This document shows positions 1-4,921 of a stretch of 18,277 nt of DNA, in pieces. The stretch is taken from assembly GCA_910587275.1 (NCBI GenBank), contig CAJUMD010000067.1, positions 1-18,277 of the forward strand, written 5' to 3'. Below the pieces are notes generated by a model that saw only the letters and a list, made by a program, of their open reading frames with translations, was not told the DNA's origin and made no database searches. The first letter of the stretch is position 1. Every line of letters starts with the position of its first letter. Source of the stretch: an uncultured Kineothrix sp. GTDB lineage: Bacteria > Bacillota > Clostridia > Lachnospirales > Lachnospiraceae. Position numbers and translations under genes: made by a program.

Positions 1-47
1 GAGATAATGGACGGTGACTGGAGTTCAGACGTGTGCTCTTCCGATCT
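1..47 (+). other. Illumina P7 / TruSeq read-2 adapter contamination
   Basis: Bases 14-47 match from memory the complete 34-base TruSeq read-2 adapter, which begins GTGACTGGAGTTCAGACGTG and ends in CTTCCGATCT. Bases 1-5 (GAGAT) are the last bases of the P7 flow-cell oligonucleotide. Bases 6-13 (AATGGACG) have the length and place of an 8-base i7 index. The genome therefore begins at about base 48. Short open frames that start inside this stretch are artefacts. Confidence 0.97.
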
Positions 48-743
48 CTGGAGAGATACGGAACCTGCCCCGGCGAGGAGGAAAAGAAAGTGCTGGAAAA
101 GGACATGCTGTTTGCTACCTTGGACACCACGGTGCGGAACATCAGTTTCGGAAACGGCAGGGAAATCCTTCTTTCCGATACCGTGGGCTTTATCCATAAA
201 CTGCCCCACGGGTTGGTTAAGGCGTTCCGCTCCACGCTGGAGGAAGTGAAAAACGCGGATTTGCTGCTCTGCGTTGTGGACTGTTCCGACGAAAACCACA
301 AACAGCAGATGAAAGTAACGGAAGAAACGCTGGTGGAAATCGGTGCTGCGGATATCCCCAAAATTATTGTGTACAACAAAGCGGATTTATGCCGTGAAAA
401 TACGGAAACGGCGGAAACAAACCAAGAATCCCAAAGCGGCAGGGATTCGGACATGGGAACCGTCAGACTGCCCGAAGTCATCGGAACGGATAAAATTTAC
501 CTGTCCGCCAAAATCGGGGAGGGCATGGAAGAACTGGCGCAGATGATCCGGGACAAAGTGTTTGCCGGTTATATGCGGACAAGATTCCTGTTTCCTTATG
601 AGAAAGGGCAGGCGGTGTCATGGCTGATGGAACATGCCGCTGTCCATGCCAGGGAATATACGGAGCAGGGAATCGCCGTCATTGCCGACTGCCATAAGGC
701 GGATGTGGGGAAATACCGGGAATATGTGGTGGGGGAGCGGTAA
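48..743 (+). CDS. hflX: HflX-type GTPase, C-terminal part (5' truncated)
   Basis: This is the C-terminal ~231 residues of an HflX-family GTPase, a ribosome-associated GTPase of the Obg-HflX superfamily that can split or rescue stalled ribosomes. The frame is open from the adapter junction, so the N-terminal domain and the P-loop (G1) are missing. Visible are the family signature LFATLDTTVR (G2 region), G3 in DTVGFIHKLPHGLVKAFRSTLEEV, G4 as NKAD and G5 as SAK. About 35 residues rich in E, T, Q and S separate G4 from G5, longer than I expect for this family. A C-terminal HflX domain follows (FAGYMRTRFLFPYEKGQAVS...). The gene ends at TAA 741-743, which lies inside a dispersed 22-base repeat. 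HflX identity is secure; the exact subfamily (some Clostridia carry more than one HflX) is not. Confidence 0.92.
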   Translation: MERYGTCPGEEEKKVLEKDMLFATLDTTVRNISFGNGREILLSDTVGFIHKLPHGLVKAFRSTLEEVKNADLLLCVVDCSDENHKQQMKVTEETLVEIGAADIPKIIVYNKADLCRENTETAETNQESQSGRDSDMGTVRLPEVIGTDKIYLSAKIGEGMEELAQMIRDKVFAGYMRTRFLFPYEKGQAVSWLMEHAAVHAREYTEQGIAVIADCHKADVGKYREYVVGER

Positions 744-760
744 CGGTTCAGCCTGAAATG
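739..760 (+). repeat. Dispersed 22-base repeat, copy 1 (spans hflX stop)
   Basis: This stretch is identical, in reverse complement, to 13183-13204 at the end of the tetR gene. A degenerate third copy is at 7925-7943. The core is a small palindrome, TTCAG-C-CTGAA. It covers the stop codon of hflX and leads into the foldback element. The repeat is seen directly; that it belongs to a genome-wide family is an inference. Confidence 0.8.
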
Positions 761-778
761 TTGTGTTGAGGGGCGGAC

Positions 779-1053
779 GCACGGGAGGGAGTTTTTTGCG
801 GGGCGGCGGGATTGCCTGTCCCGGTTTTCCGTGCACTTTTTCCGACGGGTTTTTTCTAAACAGAATGGGATAGGTTTTCACAGGCTGCGGGACACCCTCT
901 GTCGGCATCCATGCCGAATCGGGCTAAATCGGGCATCCATGCCCGATTTCCCTTATGTGTCCGCATTCTGTTAAGAAAAACTCCGCCGGAAACGAAGCAC
1001 GGAAAATCCGGGACAGGCAATCCCGCCGCCCCGCAAAAAACTCCCTCCCGTGC
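779..1053. repeat. Large foldback element with ~90-base inverted arms
   Basis: The left arm 779-834 and right arm 997-1053 are reverse complements apart from a single one-base indel. The complementarity continues inward with mismatches to about 867 on the left and 964 on the right (CAGAATG pairs with CATTCTG). The arms contain a TTTTTTGCGGGGCGGCGGGA block and its complement. The centre holds two smaller hairpins. I see no open frame of note and no transposase. It fills most of the gene-free stretch 744-1336. Possible identities are a MITE-like non-autonomous element, a structured RNA, or a large bidirectional terminator; none can be proven here. Confidence 0.85.
903..949. repeat. Two tandem palindromes at the foldback centre
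   Basis: CGGCAT-CC-ATGCCG (903-916) and AAATCGGGC-ATCCAT-GCCCGATTT (926-949) are adjacent perfect hairpins sharing the same GGCATCCATGCC core. They form the apex of the larger inverted repeat at 779-1053, so the full structure would be a long stem capped by two short stem-loops. Confidence 0.8.
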
Positions 1054-1148
1054 TGGGTAGAGTAAAAAGGAATGTTATGATACGGCATTACTTTTTTTGA
1101 TAACCAGCAAAAGCCAGGAGCATAATTCCATGATTAAATGAAAAAATA

Positions 1149-1177
1149 TTGACAAATGCAGAAATTTTGCATATCCT
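1149..1177 (+). promoter_or_regulatory. Promoter for the cysE leader
   Basis: TTGACA (1149-1154), a 17-base spacer and TATCCT (1172-1177) give a near-consensus vegetative promoter. The predicted start is at about 1184, upstream of the leader hairpins and cysE. The spacer contains the TTTTGCAT octamer also found in three other gene-free stretches of this window. Confidence 0.7.
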
Positions 1178-1183
1178 GTGATA

Positions 1184-1259
1184 AGAGGAAAATGCGGTCC
1201 GGTTGGAAGCCGTGGACAGGTAGATCCGTAAAAGGATGGAGTGCCGCAGGCACTTTTTT
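1184..1259 (+). ncRNA. Structured ~75-nt leader or small RNA upstream of cysE
   Basis: From the predicted transcription start to the T-run the RNA can form three successive stems. GTCCGG (1197-1202) pairs with a bulged CC...GGAC partner. ATCC then pairs with GGAT across a GTAAAA loop. Last is the GTGCC-GCA-GGCAC terminator. The arrangement suggests either an attenuator that controls read-through into cysE or a short independent RNA. It does not match a riboswitch class I recognise, and it is much shorter than a T-box leader. Confidence 0.45.
1241..1259 (+). terminator. Intrinsic terminator in the cysE leader
   Basis: GTGCC (1241-1245), loop GCA and GGCAC (1249-1253) form a perfect 5-bp GC-rich hairpin followed directly by six T (1254-1259). 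It lies between the promoter and the cysE start, so it would reduce cysE transcription unless anti-terminated. Confidence 0.75.
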
Positions 1260-1336
1260 GTCTTATGGGAAATTGTGTTATGTTCCATGGGAATATTGCT
1301 CCATACGGCGGGGCCGGATTGGCAGGAGGCGTAACC

Positions 1337-2089
1337 ATGGGTTTGATTCAGAGAATCCGGGAGGAGATAGCCGTTATCCGGCAGAGAGACCCGGCAATCC
1401 ATTCCTCCATGGAGGTTTTTTTATATCCCAGCTTTAAGGTGATGCTGCATTACCGGATTGCCCATAAGCTGTATTTGAAAAAGCATTATTTTTTGGCACG
1501 GTGGATTTCACAGCGGGGGGTACGCAAAACCGGAATCGAAATCCATCCGGGAGCGGAAATCGGAAAAGGGTTTTTCATTGACCACGGAAACGGTGTTATC
1601 ATAGGGGAAACTACCGTAATCGGGGACAACGTGACACTGTATCAGGGTGTAACATTAGGAGGAACGGGAAAGGAACAGGGGAAACGGCATCCTACGGTGG
1701 GAAATAATGTCATGATCAGCGCGGGCGCCAAAGTGCTCGGCTCATTTAAAATTGGCGATAATTCCAAAATCGGGGCGGGAAGCGTGGTTTTGGAGGAGGT
1801 GCCAAACGGCTCTACCGTGGTGGGCGTACCCGGACGTGTGGTGAAGCGGAGGAAACAGTGCTTTCCCCAGGAGGAGATGGACCAGACCAACCTGCCGGAC
1901 CCCGTAAAGGAAGATATCTTCCATTTGCAGCAGACCAACTCTGAATTGACGAACCGCCTGCTGGAACTGGAAAGCACGGTGAAGGAGCTGCAGAAAAAAC
2001 TTGGAGAGAAGGACAGTCAGCCGGCTTGTGAAGAAACCGGTATGGAAAGTGGCATAAGGATTGGCTTAGAAAGGAATGGAAGGGAATAG
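1337..2089 (+). CDS. cysE: Serine O-acetyltransferase
   Basis: CysE transfers acetyl from acetyl-CoA to L-serine, giving O-acetylserine for cysteine synthesis in the cytoplasm. The 250-residue product has a short N-terminal helical domain (residues 1-60) and a left-handed beta-helix of hexapeptide repeats (about 65-160). H83 in FIDHGNG and H118 in GTGKEQGKRHPTVG match the catalytic and substrate histidines of characterised CysE enzymes. The N-terminal domain is short, as in other Firmicute CysE/EpsC proteins. Residues ~195-225 are predicted coiled coil (LQQTNSELTNRLLELESTVKE), an extension beyond the usual core. I chose ATG 1337 because AGGAGG (1324-1329) lies 7 bases upstream and protein similarity begins there. 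An in-frame GTG at 1241 sits in the terminator hairpin and is rejected. cysS follows after 12 bases, so the two are probably co-transcribed. Confidence 0.95.
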   Translation: MGLIQRIREEIAVIRQRDPAIHSSMEVFLYPSFKVMLHYRIAHKLYLKKHYFLARWISQRGVRKTGIEIHPGAEIGKGFFIDHGNGVIIGETTVIGDNVTLYQGVTLGGTGKEQGKRHPTVGNNVMISAGAKVLGSFKIGDNSKIGAGSVVLEEVPNGSTVVGVPGRVVKRRKQCFPQEEMDQTNLPDPVKEDIFHLQQTNSELTNRLLELESTVKELQKKLGEKDSQPACEETGMESGIRIGLERNGRE

Positions 2090-2101
2090 AAAGGGATTGA
2101 A

Positions 2102-3511
2102 ATGAAAATTTATAATACATTGTCGAAGCAGAAGGAAGAATTCATACCCCTCGAACCGGGGAAAGTGCGGATGTATGTGTGCGGACCTACGGTTTATAAC
2201 CTGATTCATATCGGGAATGCGAGACCGATGATTGTGTTCGATACAGTGCGCCGTTATATGGAGCATAAAGGTTATGAGGTGAATTTTGTATCCAACTTTA
2301 CCGACGTGGACGATAAGATTATTAAGAAGGCAGTGGAGGAAGGTGTGGACGCATCCGTGATATCCGAACGGTATATCGAGGAATGCCGGAAAGATATGAA
2401 AGCGATGAACGTGAAAACGGCCACCACGCATCCAAGGGCAACGGAGGAAATATGCGGTATGCTTGAAATGATACAGACCCTGATGGAGAAGGGATATGCA
2501 TACCGGGCGGCGGACGGGACGGTATATTTCAGGACGCGGAAATTTAAGGAATACGGGAAGTTATCCCATAAGAATCTGGATGATTTGCAGGGGGGAAACC
2601 GCTCCCTTCTCGTTTCAGGGGAGGAACAAAAGGAAGATGCCCTTGATTTCGTCCTTTGGAAACCGAAAAAAGAGGGAGAGCCGTATTGGGAGTCCCCTTG
2701 GTGCAGCGGGCGTCCGGGATGGCATATCGAATGTTCCGTTATGAGTAAGAAATATTTGGGGGAGGAAATCGATATCCATGCCGGCGGCGAGGATTTGGTA
2801 TTTCCCCACCATGAAAACGAAATCGCACAGTCCGAGGCGGCAAACGGAAGAACGTTTGCGAGATATTGGATGCACAATGCGTTTTTAAACATTGACAACC
2901 GGAAGATGTCTAAATCCGCGGGAAATTTCTTCACGGTAAGGGACATCAGCGAAAAATATGATTTGCAGATACTGCGTTTTTTCATGCTTTCCGCCCATTA
3001 CCGCAGTCCGCTGAATTTCAGCGGGGAACTGATGGAAGCGGCAAAGAGCGGTTATGAGAGGATTGTCACCGGCGTAAGCAACTTAAATTTCCTGTTAAAA
3101 AATGCGCCTTCCGCAACCGCGGGCGGGGAAGAGGATGCGCTGGCAGCGGAATTGGACGGGTTTAGCGCGAAATTTGATGCAGCAATGGACGATGATTTTA
3201 ACACGGCGGATGCCATTTCCGTTATTTTTGAACTGGTGAAATTTGCCAATACCCATGCGGGGGAAGGAAGCAGCGCCGCCTTTTTGGAGGCTTTGAAAAA
3301 GAAAATCGTGGAGCTATCGGATATCTGCGGTCTTTTGGTGGAAAAAGAGGAAGAACTTTTGGACGGCGAAATCGAAACGCTCATTGGGGAAAGGCAGGCG
3401 GCAAGAAAAGCAAAGGATTTTGCCCGCGCCGATGAAATCCGTGACGAATTGCTGCATAAAGGAATTGTGCTGGAAGACACGCGGGAAGGTGTAAAATGGA
3501 AAAGGGCTTAA
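2102..3511 (+). CDS. cysS: Cysteinyl-tRNA synthetase
   Basis: CysRS charges tRNA-Cys with cysteine using ATP. At 469 residues it is of usual length. The class I signatures are present: HIGN at residues 36-39 (the HIGH motif) and KMSKS at 268-272. The zinc ligands are visible as C27 (YVCGPT), C211 (GWHIECS), H236 and E240 (FPHHENE). The C-terminal region ends with the ARADEIRDEL helix typical of the family. The gene follows cysE by 12 bases and overlaps mrnC by 16 bases, which suggests translational coupling. Pairing cysE with cysS links cysteine supply to tRNA-Cys charging. The Shine-Dalgarno is modest (AAAGGG just upstream). Confidence 0.98.
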   Translation: MKIYNTLSKQKEEFIPLEPGKVRMYVCGPTVYNLIHIGNARPMIVFDTVRRYMEHKGYEVNFVSNFTDVDDKIIKKAVEEGVDASVISERYIEECRKDMKAMNVKTATTHPRATEEICGMLEMIQTLMEKGYAYRAADGTVYFRTRKFKEYGKLSHKNLDDLQGGNRSLLVSGEEQKEDALDFVLWKPKKEGEPYWESPWCSGRPGWHIECSVMSKKYLGEEIDIHAGGEDLVFPHHENEIAQSEAANGRTFARYWMHNAFLNIDNRKMSKSAGNFFTVRDISEKYDLQILRFFMLSAHYRSPLNFSGELMEAAKSGYERIVTGVSNLNFLLKNAPSATAGGEEDALAAELDGFSAKFDAAMDDDFNTADAISVIFELVKFANTHAGEGSSAAFLEALKKKIVELSDICGLLVEKEEELLDGEIETLIGERQAARKAKDFARADEIRDELLHKGIVLEDTREGVKWKRA

Positions 3512-3936
3512 GCCTGTTAGGGCAACTGAAAAAGGAATTTGACTGCAAAGAGGTGGATATCAGGGAATATTCGCCTCTTACGCTTGCTTACCTTGGGGAT
3601 TGCATTTACGATGTCATTATCCGTACCGTGGTAGTTGGGCGGGGAAACCGTGCGGCGAACCGGCTGCATAAGACGGCATCGGAATACGTAAAGGCGGGAA
3701 CCCAGGCTGCCATGGCGGATGTCCTGCAGGATTGCATGACGGAGGAAGAACTGGCGGTTTACCGTCGGGGAAGAAATGCAAAATCATACACTACGGCAAA
3801 GAACGCTTCGGTGTCGGATTACCGGAAGGCAACGGGGCTGGAAGCGCTGGTGGGTTATCTGTATTTAAAGGATGAAATGGGACGTGCCATCTGCCTGGTG
3901 AAGCTGGGGCTGGAGCGGCTGGGCAGGAAGATATAA
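3496..3936 (+). CDS. mrnC: Mini-ribonuclease III
   Basis: MrnC is a dimeric RNase III-fold nuclease that trims 23S rRNA precursor ends in Firmicutes. The 146-residue product has only the catalytic RNase III domain and no double-stranded RNA-binding domain, as expected. The acidic metal ligands are visible as D35 in AYLGDCIYD and E116 in GLEALVGYLYL. The motif GRNAKSYTTAKNAS is characteristic of the family. The start ATG 3496 lies inside the end of cysS (16-base overlap), with a GGAAGG-type ribosome site upstream. The order cysS-mrnC-rlmB is the conserved Firmicute order, which supports the call. Confidence 0.95.
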   Translation: MEKGLSLLGQLKKEFDCKEVDIREYSPLTLAYLGDCIYDVIIRTVVVGRGNRAANRLHKTASEYVKAGTQAAMADVLQDCMTEEELAVYRRGRNAKSYTTAKNASVSDYRKATGLEALVGYLYLKDEMGRAICLVKLGLERLGRKI

Positions 3937-4002
3937 GATTATTAAGTTTTATTTAAGAATCGTTTAATATTCGTAAAAACAGTGGATATCCGGCGGATAT
4001 TC

Positions 4003-4013
4003 TGTTATATAAT
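4003..4013 (+). promoter_or_regulatory. Possible extended -10 promoter upstream of rlmB
   Basis: TATAAT at 4008-4013 is preceded by TG at 4003-4004 in an AT-rich gap between mrnC and rlmB. No good -35 is present at the right spacing. It may give rlmB its own transcript, with a leader of about 55 bases. Confidence 0.4.
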
Positions 4014-4074
4014 GGTGATAAGGGGAAGAAAAAGACAATCCGTGCCTGTACGGTACAGGGAGGAGAAAACGGGT

Positions 4075-4818
4075 ATGAGGTATGAAGAATTTACCATAGA
4101 GGGAAGGAATGCAGTCATGGAAGCATTCCGCGCAGGGAAAACGATTGATAAGCTGTTTGTTTTGGACGGCTGTCAGGACGGGCCGGTGGCATCCATTAAG
4201 CGGGAGGCTAAAAAGTACGGTACCCAGATAAAGTTTGTCACGAAAGAACGTTTGGATCAAATGTCGGAAACCGGAAAACATCAGGGCGTAATCGCTTATG
4301 CGGCGGCGTATGAATATGCGGAAGTGGAAGACATGTTAAAGCTGGCGGAGGAGAAAGGGGAGCCGCCGTTTTTACTGCTTTTGGACAACATTGAAGATCC
4401 GCATAATTTGGGGGCGGTGATACGTACGGCAAACCTGGCGGGCGCCCATGGGGTCATTATCCCAAAAAACCGTGCAGTGGGACTGACTGCGGCAGTGGCG
4501 CGCACGTCGGCGGGAGCGTTGAATTTTACGCCGGTGGCGAAGGTGACGAATTTGGCGAAAACCATAGAGGATTTAAAAAAACGGGGACTTTGGTTCGTAT
4601 GCGCGGACATGGACGGCACCCAGATGTACCGGCTGGATTTGAAAGGGCCGATTGGGCTTGTTATCGGGAGCGAAGGGGAAGGCGTAGGCAGGCTGGTGAA
4701 GGAAAAATGCGATTTTGTGGCTTCTATTCCGATGAAAGGAGATATTGATTCCCTGAACGCTTCGGTGGCGGCCGGGGTGCTGGCATATGAAATTGTGCGC
4801 CAAAGGCTTATGGCGTAA
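4075..4818 (+). CDS. rlmB: 23S rRNA (guanosine-2'-O-)-methyltransferase, TrmH/SpoU family
   Basis: RlmB methylates the ribose of a peptidyl-transferase-loop guanosine (G2251 in E. coli numbering) using S-adenosylmethionine. The 247-residue product has an N-terminal substrate-binding domain (residues 1-80, beginning EEFTIEGRNAVMEAF) and a C-terminal SPOUT knot domain. The SPOUT motifs are motif 1 NIEDPHNLGAVIRTA (from residue 105), motif 2 GSEGEGVG (~198-205) and motif 3 IPMKGDIDSLNASVAAGV (~218-235). I chose ATG 4075 because AGGGAGGAG (4057-4065) lies just upstream. An upstream in-frame ATG at 3982 would add 31 non-conserved residues and lies upstream of a likely -10. Some Firmicute members are named TrmH-family without a proven target, so the exact rRNA site is inferred. 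Confidence 0.93.
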   Translation: MRYEEFTIEGRNAVMEAFRAGKTIDKLFVLDGCQDGPVASIKREAKKYGTQIKFVTKERLDQMSETGKHQGVIAYAAAYEYAEVEDMLKLAEEKGEPPFLLLLDNIEDPHNLGAVIRTANLAGAHGVIIPKNRAVGLTAAVARTSAGALNFTPVAKVTNLAKTIEDLKKRGLWFVCADMDGTQMYRLDLKGPIGLVIGSEGEGVGRLVKEKCDFVASIPMKGDIDSLNASVAAGVLAYEIVRQRLMA

Positions 4819-4921
4819 ACGGACGAAGCCGTAGGATACGGCATTGCCGTTTGCGGCGGGCGGGAAAGGGCGCGCAGTACGGGGCCTGTTTTCCGGCAGA
4901 CAGAAAGGGTAAGTTGGTGTT

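Noticed and set aside
1225..1259. Resemblance of GGATGGAGTGCCGC to the T-box core GGGTGGTACCGCG upstream of cysE-cysS.
   Set aside because: The core bases ACCGCG are not present, there is no specifier stem, and the leader is only about 75 bases, too short for a T-box. The bases are explained by the terminator stem.
1241..1336. Extended CysE start at GTG 1241.
   Set aside because: The codon lies inside the terminator hairpin, the extra 32 residues are unlike CysE, and ATG 1337 has an AGGAGG site.
1156..1437. An open frame beginning MQKFCISC with two Cys codons, which could look like a cysteine leader peptide for cysE.
   Set aside because: Its ATG lies between the -35 and -10 of the promoter and would not be transcribed from it. 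It has no ribosome site, and it runs through the terminator into cysE in another frame.
3982..4074. N-terminal extension of RlmB from ATG 3982.
   Set aside because: The added residues are not conserved, the upstream ATG precedes the predicted -10, and ATG 4075 has a strong ribosome site.
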